The notes under the pieces are model-generated. The model had not been told where the DNA came from and searched no databases. It was given only the letters and a program-made list of their open reading frames with translations. Shown here in pieces: positions 46,901-60,600 of a DNA stretch of 64,000 nucleotides; positions within the stretch are counted from its first letter, which is position 1; every line of letters starts with the position of its first letter. This DNA is from Glossina fuscipes. Lineage: Eukaryota; Arthropoda; Insecta; Diptera; Glossinidae. Location: contig NW_023998459.1 of the NCBI RefSeq assembly GCF_014805625.2, forward strand, positions 497,161 through 561,160, in the 5' to 3' direction. The translations under genes and the position numbers were made by a program.

Positions 46901-49900
46901 GCTTTGCATGTTAAAGAGCAATTTATTAAAAGACTCAGGAAATTAGTAGCAATGAACGAAAAAAACATTATTAAACTTAAATTGCTTTAAAGTAGTAACA
47001 AAAAAAAAACAAGAATTTTGCAGAAGTCGAGCATAAACTTTGTGATATTTGATCTATCCCGATAACGAGGACCGTCGATGGTTAAAGGCTTTTATACTAT
47101 TTTTTATATAAATAGTGGTTATCGTGTCATCTTATGGAAAAGTTTTTCGCCCATCCTAGACATGCTGGTAACGCAATCATTTTTAAAGCAAACTCTTAAC
47201 TGAACCTTATAAATATTCCTAAGTACACATGGGTCTGATTATTGTTTGTGGAACTATTGTTTATCTTAAACGGAGAAGAATTAGTAAAACCTGATTTCTT
47301 CTTAGTCTGATTTGGCAAGACTTTTCGTAAAATTATATGTATCGCTTCGAGTACTCATATCCTACTTCCAAAATTGTCGGATTAGCGAGAAAGTATAACG
47401 AAGTATAGACAAGCCTGATGCATTACATCACTTCCATAAGAGGGTTTTATTTTCGCAAGAACGGAAAAAATTGAGCGTCACTTGTTTGCTAGCAAGGGGT
47501 AGTTTGAACGCTTTAAAATGATTTTCGTAACAGGAAGTAAAAATGCAAACAGCGCAAACAACTGCTCATGGAATAACGGAGTTTAAGGAAATTGCAAAAA
47601 CGGGGTGAATACTGAACTAAATTGGTTTTTAATATTAGCCGCATTAATTGTTGGTGAAAAAATTACCTAGAAGCACGTTTATTGAGAGTAATGAATGAAT
47701 CTGCGAATTTGTATCTAGCATTTAGTATATATTTAATGTAATGCTTACGAAATCGTCTTTGTGCAATCAGTTCTAATTTATGAAATGCTTATTCCTCATA
47801 CAATAAAACGAGCGCAAAAACAGAGCACAGTCGATAAAAACAAAGGATGAAAATTACCCGTTTACCCCTAAAAATAGTTGCATCTCATCAGCATCCCGAA
47901 GACTACAACGGAAAAAAAGCAAGTGATTAAAAACATTGAAGTTCTTTTCATATAGACAAAAGTCCCCAAAAAATCTTTGCATCATTGCATACTTGTTAAT
48001 CACGTTTTTAAAATTCAAAAATTAAAATGTGTCACAATGACGTACCCGGTAATTCTAGCGTTAATGCACGCCCTATCTGTGTCTTATCATGGAAAAAATT
48101 TTATGGAATATACGCACTTTCTTTAACCATAAGCCCATTTTTTTTTTTTTTTGTTTTTTATTAACGTTTCTTAATTTTCATAATCCTTTCTTTAACTAAT
48201 TTTTTGTTACATATTTACTTGCATTTACCAAAGTTCAACATACACAGTTCATATTTGATATCCCAAAAAAAGAAAAAAAAAGTAACCAAAAAATTGAGCA
48301 ATTTTCAATAAAAATTGACTTGAAAACTATTATCACAATTGTATATTGACTACAACATATTGCACATTTAACTATTGCCTGTTACATTAAGATAAGATTG
48401 AGGAGAACTTCAAAAACTCCCTATTGTCAACAAAAACGATATGTTTTAAATGTGTTTAATGGCGGAAACGTCAAACGTTTTTACCTTTGAAATTTCGACC
48501 TTTGTATATATGTCTATTAAATTTTAGAATAGTCAAAAGTATGGGTCGTGCATAATTAACAAACTCTCATATCTCTTTCAACTTTATACAACAATTTTTG
48601 AATCTTACGGGCTTCAATTTTAAATTCGATTTGGAAAAGTCAATCCATCCTATGTATACGTCAAGTTTGTAAGACAATGTGTGGAACTTGTAGAATTATA
48701 ACAAATGTATAATAGAATAACAAAAAAAGATCGTGGCTAAATCTCACTTTGATCAGAAATGTGTACGCATTTTATGACGCCTATCTCTTAGTGTGGTAAT
48801 TCCAATTGTTTAACGAACAATCTAATCAAAGCAATTTACAATTATCGACATATGTAAAGCGTATTCAAAAAGCCCAATAGCAATTGGAAATAAATTTACT
48901 TATAAACTAAATGTAAAAAACGTTACATAATATTGCACTTAACACCACTCTCAAAAACTTGTGATAAATTACTACCAACCAGAAAACAAAAAACTACTTG
49001 AACGGCTCGTTTTCATTTTTCTAATTAGTTTGACCTTGCAACTTTTGAACTCCCTATTTGTCCGATTAATTTATTCGTTGTTTTCTAGCGTTGTTTCATA
49101 AAGGAAATAGTTATGCAATATTGCTTGTTTTTTGTTTATTTTCTCTTCCTTCTGCTTCTTCAATTTACTGATAAATTGAATTTGAATATTATACATTCGT
49201 GCTGATAAAATGTATATTGTCAATGTGCAATTGATGGCGAAAAATAACGGTGCACATTCAATAGCGTGGTTATTAAAAGCGTGTTTCTATTAATTCACTC
49301 ATGTAAAAGGGGAAAAAGGTTTACACCATATTCCTCCTAATAACAACTTTTTGTTTTATTCTGTATTATTTATTTATTTGTTAATTTCCACAGCTCATAA
49401 GCCACACATGAGAGATAAACATTATTCTTGACAAATTTAATTCATTATTATTTAGGTAACTTGTATTCGCTATTTTTCTAAAAATATTAAAATCGTTAAC
49501 GGACTTTGCACTGAAAACTTCAGCAATAGAAACAAAAATTGAAAAATAAAAGACATACTTCGATTAGGTGATCAAATACGCAAAGCCTTGCATAGTTTTA
49601 GGGATTTTTTTAAATGAAATGTGTTTGTCAAGGGTCGTTGAAAAAAAGTAAACCTTTTTTCTTATTTTCTTGACAGCCTTTTTCTACCAGACAACCGTAA
49701 AACCGTTTGTGTCCTCTTTTAGTGGGTTTTTTGCTATTCTATGTTTGGCAGATACCACACAAAACATGACATATTTGTGCCCTACCCTTGAGCAGATCCC
49801 TAAGTACTTTTATTATACTAACAAAGTTTATGGCAAAATAGAGAAAAATTTTTAAAAATGGAAGGAAAATATAAAAAAATAACTCTAAAGTTTTTATGCA

Positions 49901-50244
49901 ATTGTGTAGAAAATAAGCAAACGTAGGCCTATAAAAAACTTAATTTTTTATTATTAACTTGTTGGTTTATCATTAGAGGATAGGGGATAAGAAGTTTTAT
50001 ATTAAAATAATACATAAATAATTTATCTCCCCTTTGCTCTATTTTGTAAAGCTACGAGTTTTTAGTTTTTATATAAATTCAATTAAAATAAATTAATAGC
50101 CAAATTCGACCAAATTTTGGAAGCAAATCCTATGATAAGTATTATGAATAAACTAGTACAAAATATATAAAGAGATAAGAAGAATAAAAAATGAATATAA
50201 AATAAAAAGAATTGAATTTGTGTATAAATAAACAAAAGAAAAAA

Positions 50245-50550
50245 AAGCCGTGCGCATCTAGCGCAACGGGACACTTGCATCGACAGAAAGGAGACCACAC
50301 AACGTAGACATATCCAAGTATTGGTCTGACTGGGCTCATGTGTGACTTTTTGGTAACATAAGGATCTTCGAGCTTTTTGGACCAACGTTTAAAAAAACTT
50401 ACCACCTATCTAGTCTTACGTAAGGAGCTTCATGTGTCGATTAAGATATGGTTTTTGATCGAATAAGACAAGCCCTTTAGTCAATGAACTGTTCATAAAC
50501 TGACAACTCTGTTTTAGCGCAAAACTGATATTGAAGAGTTTCGGAATGCC
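50245..50550 (-). pseudogene. Non-LTR retrotransposon reverse-transcriptase relic (jockey/CR1-like)
   Basis: On the minus strand GLVLFDQKPYLNRHMKLL (50478-50416) is followed, after a frameshift, by RWSKKLEDPYVTKK and PVRPILGYVYVVWSPFCRCK (50387-50247). This is the order found at the C-terminal end of the reverse transcriptase of jockey/CR1-type LINEs: a KDLGVLFDSKLxFNxHI block, then K-WS-EF-DPY--K-L--SLVRPILEYGS-VWSP. The element is 5'-truncated or decayed and no poly-A tail or target duplication was defined. Not functional. Confidence 0.7.
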
Positions 50551-52679
50551 AAATTTGATGCAAAATGACGAAAACGGTGACAAGATGGCTTTTGGCGGGG
50601 AATATGCCTGTAAATTAAACTTTACTAATATTACACGATATATTGTTTGTAAACTGATTAACAGCTTAAATTTTATATTTATTTGCAATAAGAATTACCG
50701 TTGATAACTAGCTTCACAAATCGAATATGTGCATGTTTGAAGAGCTGACGGTTCATAGAGGCACTATTAAACTCTTCTTACCATGCTTAACCTTTGTAAT
50801 ACTCACTGCCAAGAAGAAGAGCACATATTAGACTTATAACTTCCACAAATTCGTGTTGCACGAAAACTTTTGAACTGGTTAAGCTGTGTTATCCGCTTTG
50901 TTTAAAAAACGGATGTTTGAGATGAAAAACCGAAAGTGAGCATAGAGTTTCATCTTTCTTGTATAAAAAATCGTAGATCAGATTTCAGAAATGGCTCGAT
51001 TCCATCATATATGCCAATAATACTAAAAAAAGGTTAAAGCTTAAGTGTGCTAGCTATCAACGGCGATATCAAAAAATTTGATATAACGCGGGTTGCCAGA
51101 CAATAGTTAGCACGCCTATCGATAATAAACAAGCAGACGGTTTTTTCAATTCTTTCCATAAGGATTTATTCGCACTATAATATAATATATATATTTTTAT
51201 AAACATGTATGCTTCGAACCTCTAAAAAAAGAAAGTCATAAGTGGTTTCCGACCAACCTGACCTTCTTTATTAATCTGAAAATTGTCGGTGTGTGCCATT
51301 CTATGATACACAAATCCTAACGTTCACCAAAAATGGAAAGAGAACGTCCACTGTGATTCACTTTCTAGAACTTGTTTTAAAAATCATAAAAAATCGCTGG
51401 CAAAAATAATCAGAATAGCAAAAAAATAAGGGACAATGAGTTTTTATCAACAATTTAATTAGTCCGTAGAATATTCGTCTAAAATTCGACTTAAATTCTT
51501 ACTAGAATCCATTCAGAAGTTAAGAGAAAAGATGGTCTCCATTAACGCTCGCCACAAAATGAATGCGATGCTATTGTTTGTTTTTACTACGTACTGTGCC
51601 TTACAAATTTATATGTAGACGTCATGTATGTACCTTTACTTCCTTTTTACTCCGGCATTGTTTTACTTACAGTTCTATTCTTTCGGACTTTACACTGTAA
51701 TCATATATTTAATGTGTCAGCACATTGAATTTCTCAAAAAAAGGAAAAAAAAACGTCTTCAAATCGCGCTCATATAAACAGACGTAGTCATGTATTTAGA
51801 ATTTTAATAATAAACGCATATTATTATAAAAAAAGAAAAAAAAAAGTTTTGTATGTGAAATGAAGTACTTTTGCAATAATAACGTCATTTAATTCCTGCT
51901 ATGTATGTTCGTGACCAAGCATTGGAATCATATTTAATCGAGCAAAGAATAAAAGAACATATTTGTAGCGATCTGGATTTCATAAAATCCAGATTTTTTC
52001 TATTCTCGCGCTGAACTGAAGCACAAAGTGATCTCATACTGAAAATAAATGATGGGTTCTTTTATTGGCGTTTGCCGTTCGTGAAGCATAATGAAGTGTA
52101 CGCCAGGCATAATGCATAAATGTATATCTAAATATATACTTTATACATATGCAGCTAAATGTATAGATACGTAATTTGTAGTTTTTTATAATGCTAATAA
52201 TGCTTTTTGTTCTGTTTTATGTTTTGTTTTCATAGAGAAAAGAAACGCAAGACACATAATGATGCTTTTTCTTCCTCCATGACTACGAAATAATTATGTA
52301 TGTAGAGTGTATGCTATTTCTTTGAACGGAGGCGTATGATAAACTGTACGAAGGAATTTTGTTCGGTTAGTGAACTTAAAGTGCTAAGTGGAGATATGAA
52401 AACTGATATATAAGAGCAAAGTCTTAAAAATACTTCAAATTGATGATTAAATTGTAATATTACTTATTTATTTATTTTTTTTGTATTTTTTTATTTCCAC
52501 AATATTTTATTTTGGTTCTTCCCCTCTTTATCGTAAAACTTTAACGTTTTTAACAATTACTTAATACACTTTCAAAAAAACAAAAAATAAAATGCAACAA
52601 ATGACATTACGCTGTGGACGAATCTTCCTTATCCACTACCGGTATTTCAAAAAGATTTAAAAAAAACAAAATGAAATTT
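50551..52679. other. Non-coding DNA
   Basis: AT-rich. A perfect 10-bp-stem hairpin (ATCTGGATTT-CATA-AAATCCAGAT, 51971-51994) followed by T6 stands out. Nothing else recognised. Confidence 0.5.
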
Positions 52680-53050
52680 AATACTTTATAATATTAAGTG
52701 GGCGTGACAGAGTTTTTTCAATTTTTGCACGATTACGGTAAGATTGCCCATATTTCTATTTATCTACAGTTTTCATTATTTTGTCTGTTGTAATTTATGA
52801 ATAATAAGCACATTATACAATTTTTTTGCTTCTGCGAACCGAATTGTTCTCAGTGTATGCTGGTCCTTTGATCAATGTGTTCCATTGTCTTCGCCCAATT
52901 TCAAGCCGATATCATCGTTTTTGCGACCAAGACATCGCGCAGATCGACCTGCTTAGATTCATCTAGAATTTGTTCCATTAGCCAGCAATATAGCGTGTCT
53001 AAAGCTTCTTACTGTAAACGTTTTAGCGTATAGAATATGCCGTCGTCAGT
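52680..53050 (-). repeat. DINE/INE-1-like element, reversed copy
   Basis: AAGTGGGCGTGACAGAG, CTGCGAACCGAATTG, TTTTTGCGACCAAGACATCGC, GACCTGCTTAGATTCATCTAG and AGCGTGTCTAAAGCTTC correspond in order to the minus-strand copy at 26.8-27.5 kb. Diverged and lacking the terminal hairpin. It sits about 275 bases from the mariner element. Confidence 0.65.
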
Positions 53051-53325
53051 CGTTGTTAAAAAAAAAAATGCATATAAGATAGAAAACTATTCGCCGTAGA
53101 ATTCCTTGTTTATCCAACTTTACGTAAATGCTGCTGTATGATGTAAAAGTTAATTTAAAACCATGCAGAAAGCGAGATTGTTGTACCAAGAAATCAAAAG
53201 CTTATGAAAATGGTTAAGGACTTTGAATGTTTGCGAAGAGATTATAGGCAATCTCATTCCTAATAACTAAGAAGAATTCACGCAAAACTAAAACCCTTCT
53301 TTTCTTCTACATGCTAGTGTTAATA

Positions 53326-53357
53326 TTAGTTTGGGGAAAAAGAAATTCATTATTTTT
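53326..53357 (+). repeat. Mariner terminal inverted repeat, left
   Basis: Starts TTAGTTTGGGGAAAAAGAAA, preceded by TA at 53324-53325. Confidence 0.93.
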
Positions 53358-53378
53358 ATATGAACTTCAGGACTTTAT

Positions 53379-54418
53379 TTAACATGCTTCGGATTGTCCG
53401 ATTTGGGTCCAATGTGCACCGTTTTGTTGTACGATTTGTTGCCACTTTAAAGGTAACTTCAAAATGCCTCTCTCATAGAAGTCCTGGTCTCTATATGCAA
53501 AAAACTCTAGTAGTCGATTTTCACAATCCTCCCTAGATTTCAATTTTTTATCATTAAAGAAATTTTGCAATGCAAGAAAAAGATGATAATCGCTTGGTGC
53601 CAAGTCGGGACTGCATGGCGGATGCATTAAAACTTCCCAACCAAGCTCCCGAAGTTTCTGGCGAGTCACTGTATATGTGTGTGGCCTAGCGTTGTCCTGG
53701 TGGAACACGACACCTCTCCTGTTGGCCGTTTCTGGTCAATCGCTATCTTCAAACGGTCCAGTTGTTAACAGTAGAGATCAGAATTTAGCGTTTGGCCATA
53801 TGGAAGCAACTCATAATAAATAATCCCCTTCCAGTCCCACCAAATGCATAGCAAAACCTTCCTGCCCGTTAGTCCTGGTTTGACCACCGTTTGAGGTGCT
53901 TCACCGCTCTTTGACCACGATCGTTTTCGCACAGGGTTATCGTATGTGATCCATTTCTCATCTCCAGTCACCATCCGTTTAAGAAATGGGTCTATCTCAT
54001 TCCGTTTGGCCAAGGCTTCGCAGATGGAAATTCGATCCATCATGTTTTTTTTTGTTAATTGATGTGGCACCCAAACATCGAGCTTCTTTTTGAATCCAGC
54101 TTTGTGTAAATGGTTTAAAACTGTTTTATGGTCGATTTTTAGCTCCTGGGCGATATTACGACTGCTAACATGCCGGTCAACTTCGATCATTTCTCCGGTT
54201 TTATCAACATTTTCGACGACCGGCCTACCTCTGCGAGGTGCATCTTTAACATCAAAAATTCCTGAACGGAATCTACAAAACCAAAATTGCACATAACTGG
54301 CTGTTACAGTATCGGAACCATAAACACCATTCACAATCTTAGCCGCCTTGTTTGCATTTTCGCCTTTGTCAAAGAAAAACTGTAAAATGTACCGAATTTT
54401 CTCTTTGTTCACTTCCAT
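53379..54418 (-). pseudogene. Mariner transposase pseudogene (DD34D, probably mellifera-type)
   Basis: Would cut and paste the element through a DDD catalytic triad in the nucleus. The start chosen is ATG at 54418 (MEVNKEKIRYIL), matching the usual N-terminus. The open frame extends 60 codons farther upstream but into the terminal-repeat region. Seen in order: N-terminal paired helix-turn-helix region, GRP hook-like linker (PRRGRPV), second helix-turn-helix (ELKIDHKTVLNHL), WVPHQL, first catalytic Asp in VTGDEKW, second in FHQDNARPH, and third in SPDLAPSDYHLF, with exactly 34 residues between the last two. The motifs are intact, but a TAA replaces a codon after LNSDLYC (near 53764), and about 20 codons later a small deletion shifts the frame (around 53718-53728) before HQDNARPH. 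The product is therefore truncated before the second Asp and cannot be active. Subfamily assignment is from general resemblance. Confidence 0.93.
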
Positions 54419-54571
54419 TTTTAACACGCTGTAACTCACAACTGAATGCACCAAACAAAAAACAGCATAAGAATTTTTTTTACTGCGAAATGTCACCTTT
54501 CCAACGAGCATAAATATGAAATTGTTTGATCGATACTTTACGAGAAATCTTTCAGTGCAGCCATCTACCGA

Positions 54572-54603
54572 AAAAATAATGGATTTCTTTTTCCCCAAAC
54601 TAA
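54572..54603 (-). repeat. Mariner terminal inverted repeat, right
   Basis: Inverted match to the left repeat with one mismatch (C for T at the 22nd base from the end), followed by TA at 54604-54605. Confidence 0.93.
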
Positions 54604-54605
54604 TA

Positions 54606-57600
54606 TTTTGAGCATTTGCTCTATCTTACATGTATGGAATAATGGCCAGCTGCAAGTATCTGTCTGTGTCTGCAGCCAGGATTTCTCTTAATCGTAAAAC
54701 TCCGAGGAGCGTATCGTACAACATACAGCATATTCGCTAGGACAAGTTTTTATTCTGCATGCGTTTAAAACGTTACGAACAAAATAGAAAAATTTGCACA
54801 CTCTCTTAACTCTACTAACTGGCTGGTAAAAAAATCGCAAACAAAACGCAAAGTTGGGAAAAAAAATGTTGTTGTCACGAAGGAATTGTGTGTGTCTCCA
54901 TTATATATTTCATTTCGATTTTCAAAACTAGTTGATGCGCCTCAAATGAAAAATTGATTAAAATTAAAATTGCGTTAAAACAGTTGTGAATCATTAAAAA
55001 ATTGCACAGCCATATAAAACTTTATCCACCAGCTTTGACTTATTTTGAAATTTTTCATTACATTTTTTTTATAAAAAATAGATTTTAAAAAAGCAAACAA
55101 GTTATTCAAGACTTTTTGTTTATCAAACAATTTATTGTGCTTTACAAAATAATTTAATTAATACTCAAACCTAGAGACCTTGATAACCAGTTAGTTAGTT
55201 CGTTACCAAGCTCAAGACAATATGAATTGGAATTTCAAAGCATGCATTTCATATATAAATTAGAAATGCAATTCGTTACCTTAGGATCACTAAATTTGCA
55301 TATTCATTATCATATATATTGTAATTGTCTCTGTAACATTAAAAATATGCTGTAGAAATCCCCGAAAGTATATGTTTTGTAATTGGTATAAGATTGTCTA
55401 TCCGATTCGATGTGTCTCTTCTCCTCCGTGTTATAGTAAAAGTTGTGATAGGAAACTAGAATTTTGCATGTATGGGCTTAGTTTACGTTCATAGGAAATT
55501 ATGAGCCTTCAACTGCGAGCATTTTGAGCAAAAAATCAAAAAAATATCAATAGTCATTGGGTCACATCCAGATGAAACTTGATCTATACGTTTATTGGAG
55601 TTATCAGATTATGTTCAGTAAAAATTGGGTGATTGTTTTATAACACAAAATTAAGGCGTGCTACCCTCCGAAGCATAATACTTATTTTCTTGGTTTGCCT
55701 TGCTGTAACGTCACAAGTCGTAATCTTGCATTTGGAGCAATAATTAAAAATTTTTTTAAAATGCAAATAAAAATATGTTGAGCGTTATGAAATTTCTCAG
55801 AAAACCGACTTTAAGAGGTAAGAGTGTGGGATAGAAAAATTTTAATTTGCCGAACAGATCCCGCCCTCTTATCCGACTTCGAAATTTGCTGTCAGCATTT
55901 CAATGAAATTAGATCGAGCAGAGCTTTACAGCCGATTAAAAAAATGGGGGAAGTAAAACCGAAACAAACGGCTTACCGGAGAACCGAATACGTTCGTTAT
56001 TAACGTGTGCTTGTGGACAACCGTTAAAAATATACTTGTCATGTTTTATATTCCTTTTTGCGGCCGTGAGAGTTTCAAGACACAAAAAAAAAAAATGAAA
56101 ATACTTAAACTCAATCAGTAAAGGCATAATATTTAATTATTGGGCACATTCCCATTATATTTCTTTCTTTTTCCACTTCTTTTGTCACTTCTTTCTGACG
56201 ATGTCCGTGTCATACGCATAAGGTATAACCCGTGAGTGTTTGATCCTATTAAAAAAAAAAAGTGTAATGAAGAAATGGCGGTGAAAATACGTTCTAAAGC
56301 CATACATACAGTTGTTTAAAGTAAATAAAGGTCTATTTGTAATCGATTAGACATTCTTACGGATACCCTAATCTTACGGATACCCTAATCGCTGTAATCG
56401 AATCGCATATTGTGGAATTATTATAATAAATTTTATTATTAATACCAAGATAAGAAAATATATGCTAAATCCTCTTTCCTTTACCCCGGTCACTTACCCT
56501 TTCTAAGGATTTAAGTGTCATTAAGTTTTAGTTTAGTAAGAATTTATTCATATGAATGGCTTTTTTTATACAAACGAAACCCTTCCCTGAGAAATACGAA
56601 TAACGTACTATTAATGTATTATATTCAAAAAGTTTTTCACAACTTTTATATTTACTCAAAAAATTTTTTAAAATAAAATTTCACAAATTTTAATTATATA
56701 TAATGTAAACAATGAAAAATTAGTTGACTTTATTAGTCGAACTTAATGTTTTTCTTTGCAAGAATCATTTCAAGACTTCGTGGAAAAGATTTTAAATATT
56801 TATTTGATCAATTGTAGGGTGCTTTATTTTCATACTAATGTCTTTTTCTTTTGTTTACGAGTGAATTTAATGCATTAATAACACGAATTGTTATAAAATT
56901 TATGAATTATAAAACTTTTGCTGCTTATGCCATATGGGCGAAGTCTTTTAATGTTCTCTCCATTAAAGATCCCACCAAAAAATGTACATATAGTTGGTCA
57001 GCACAGAATTTGAGTTATATAGCCTAAAATACAATTGTTTAAATTATAAAAATTGATAAAAAAAATTTAAATTTAGCATTTTGTTCGAGCATTTCAAGTT
57101 TACAATTTTAGATTCCAAAAATAATAGAGAAAAACTACAGCAACCGCGCAAACGTCGAAACATGTTTTTCTTTTAACGCTTATCACCTACTTCCGATCTA
57201 TAGCAGTTAAGGTAAATATTTATTAGAATTATGTCAGTTGTTTTTCATACAAGTGATTTTAGTCCATCTCGTAACTATCAACCATGACTCTATTGACAGG
57301 CAAGAGAACTTTCTTACTGACGTTGAGTAATAAAAATATTAAAAATTTTAAAAATAATATTTGAGAAATTATTAGATAACTTAATTTCATGATAATGTTA
57401 CATTTAATAATAAAAAATAGTTATATATTGAAATCAATATTCAAACACAGTAGAACCTGAAACGGAAACGTGAGTATTTTACATATAATGAACGTATTTA
57501 TATTGAAGATAATTAAGGAGCAATGATTTGAAAACTATTCGATGGGCTAATTAAAATCATTTTTGGAAAATGGTTTCCAATAACTAGTATAAATATTCGA

Positions 57601-60600
57601 CATTTACTAAATCAGTTTTCCATCTCAAACATTTGGCTACACGAAGCTCCACACTTATTGCATCTCCCCGCAAGGGTGTCCTTTTAAATTCCTGCTCTGC
57701 TCTTTTCCTACATTCTTTTAAAGTTTTAATCCATCAATCATTGCTAACTAACAATCGAAATACACGTTTCAAAATATTTATAAATAAATAACCTAAAGGT
57801 ACTCAAAAAATTCATGGAATTCTTCTAGAATTAACATTTCCAACCCAGCTTGACTTAAGCAGCACATACGATTTCCTTGCCATCAAAACAACAATATGTA
57901 AAAGTAATGTAAAGGCCATTCTGATTTTCGTTACAAAAACAAAAAAATTGGTAAATAACTCTATATAGCTAATGCTTCAAGTCTTAAGTTCTCGAATTTT
58001 CTTCTCTGGCTAAATTGATTAAAACATTAACAATAATAATAATACTGTTTCTTTACTAAGCCAAATGTTTATCTTTCTTGTTCAAGTTGCCTTCCGAGGA
58101 GCTTTTTCAAATCTTTCACAAATTTTTCGCTCTTTTATAATAGCACAATTTTTTTGTTTACCATTGGCACGAGTGTTGTTATCTGCAAAGCAGAAACTTC
58201 TTGGCATTTGCAGAATTAATTCTGTATAATATTGAACCAATTTTATATATGATTGTGTTTCTACTACAAATTCTATATATAGAATGCGACAAAAAAACTA
58301 CCTGGTGACGCCAATTTGCTCATTGAACAATTTTCGAAGGGGTGGATTCATAGAGTCTACATATATAACCATTTATTGTTGTCGCAAAACAATATAAAAT
58401 CCAACAAACATGTTCCTTTAACTATCAACAAGTTTAAAACGTACGAAAAAAGAAAATATATATATGTACTCTTTATACTACTATTGGTAATATCACATGC
58501 GACACATGTTGCCACCACACACAGCATTCTAAGAAATGAAAAGAATATTTTGGCAAAGTCGGAAGTTTTTAGTGAGGCATGGCCAGAATTTGTCGATTAG
58601 AAAGAATTTTTTCAGAAACTGCTCTTTTCTTCCTACGGCCTGTTTGTGACATATATCCCAGAAAAATTGCAAAAAACGAAGCTTATAATAAAAATCTAGC
58701 AAAAAAAAAATGTGACCAAATGGCTGGCCACGTTCAAATTGGTGGAAAAGTTCATGTTAACGAAACATTTTCTTATATACATCTCTAATGAATATATTGT
58801 TACAAATTGTTCCTCTGTGATAGATACAAATATTGTTGCAGCGGATGAATCCAGAACATATAAATAAACAAATAAAATTTTAATAAAAATTGTTTATCTT
58901 GATTTTGTTTTCTAAATAGCCTTGACTTTGCAGCCAATAGTAAAAACAGATATTGTGTTAACACATGCATAAATATTTTTTTTTTTTTTTTAATTTACTA
59001 TTCTGAATGAAAACATTTACGAAATTGTGCTAAACAAAAATATAAATCTATAACACTTCATCTATACAAGGGGTTGCGTGTACGTCGACGTGTAGAAGGA
59101 TGGGTGCATGTGCATATGTATCCATCGACTAATGCATTGTTTACGACTATCTATGTTTCCCCTTAATGTCATTCATGTTCATTTTAACTTCAATTCTATA
59201 AAAATTTAACGACTTCCACTAGCAAGGGGGGACATTTTATAAGCATGCTTTCAAATTTAATTAAGAAAACCTTTTAATGGAATAAAAATTTCTTGAAAAT
59301 AGTTTGTAAAATATAATGCATTTATGTAAAGCTTCGATTACAAAACATTTGCACAGTGCATTGAATTTTTTGCCAAAATGTGTATAATTATCTTTTTCAT
59401 AAAGCACTTTTTAAATGTCAAAAATTTCCCAATATGAAAGGCTATATACACTAAATATGGGGTTCCTTATATAAAACAAAGTAATACGTAATAATAATAT
59501 AATAATATTTATTGTTTGTCAATTTTACTAGGTTCCAAGTTGATTTAGCTTTGCCCACTCATCCTTTTGTCAACACAATAAATTCGAGGAGCGTCAAAAG
59601 TTAAAACAAAATTAGAAAGTGTGTACGTTAAGTTGGAAAATGGTCGCGATTTGATTTTTAATGTACTAACTGAAAAAAATCGCCCATTATTTTCAAGAAC
59701 AATTTATAGCTTGCACTTAGCTGATATTTTTCAAATACATTTTTTCTATATATTTATAAAATATTAATATAGCCATTCACATGGCCACAACTAATGGAAC
59801 AATTCCCATTATCAAATGTAGGGTCTCATAGCGTGAATTATATAGTTTTATAATATTTCGTTTGTAGTTAAAATTTGAAAAAATCGTTTTTTCTGTAGTT
59901 CAGCTTAAAAGAATTTATATAGGAACCTCATTTGAAGACTTATCTGATGCCAATCATGTATCCCATCTTATATTTAAATATTTTTTTTAACTGTTTGTGC
60001 TAGTAATTTGTTGAAACGATTACATTAGCATAACATTTTCACTACATTCGGTTTTCAGACTCTTTTCAAGCAAACTACAGTGTGTAATAGAAAGATTAAT
60101 TGTTTATATAATATTATAGTAGTTACATTTTTTTGCTAAGTTAATAATTAAGCAAACGTTTGGTTAGTTTAAATGAGAGGAATGGCAATTATGATAGCCA
60201 TATGCTTTTTATTTTGTTAAGACTCGGCAAAAAACCGAACGTTTTGCAATGCTTTGATACTTTTCAGCCTTAAGCAGGTGACGACTTTATATCAATTCTT
60301 TTCAATTACAAACGACTCATTGTAATATTATAAATATGTGAAGAAAGGTACCTGATTACCAAATTTAATCTGCATTCCATTTTTTAAAATTATACAATCG
60401 TTTTAATTTCTGCACAGATATAACTTAAGCGTGAAAAATCTAATATAATTCAAAAGTGAATCCCATTTAAAAGTAAACATGTATTACTTCGTAGTTTAGG
60501 CTTTAACACGGAATGTCGACCCTTGTTATTTAAGAATTAATTAAGGCCTATTGTGTTGCCACACATTTAAAGCCGTACATGTAGCTATAGTGATTTAAAA

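Larger units (their letters stand above)
40926..50244. other. Non-coding DNA, 9.3 kb
   Basis: AT-rich. Holds AT and CAT microsatellites (43731-43752, 43951-43986), a weak DINE-like trace near 46110-46170 (CAGTTTAGTCATGTCCGCCT), and a patch of more balanced base composition near 45.08-45.30 kb that I cannot assign. Short ORFs were not judged to be genes. Confidence 0.4.
53326..54603 (-). mobile_element. Structurally complete mariner element (1278 bp)
   Basis: Both ends carry the inverted repeat TTAGTTTGGGGAAAAAGAAA, alignable over about 32 bp with one mismatch (53326-53357 and 54572-54603). It is flanked by the TA duplication typical of mariner (53324-53325 and 54604-54605). Length and layout are those of a full mariner, with the transposase on the minus strand. 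Its good end preservation suggests relatively recent insertion, but the transposase gene is broken. The element lies antisense to the large gene if the downstream DNA is indeed its intron. Confidence 0.95.

Noticed and set aside
58316..58600. 94-codon ORF with a hydrophobic segment
   Set aside because: No splice, conservation or domain support. A hydrophobic run is common by chance in T-rich DNA.
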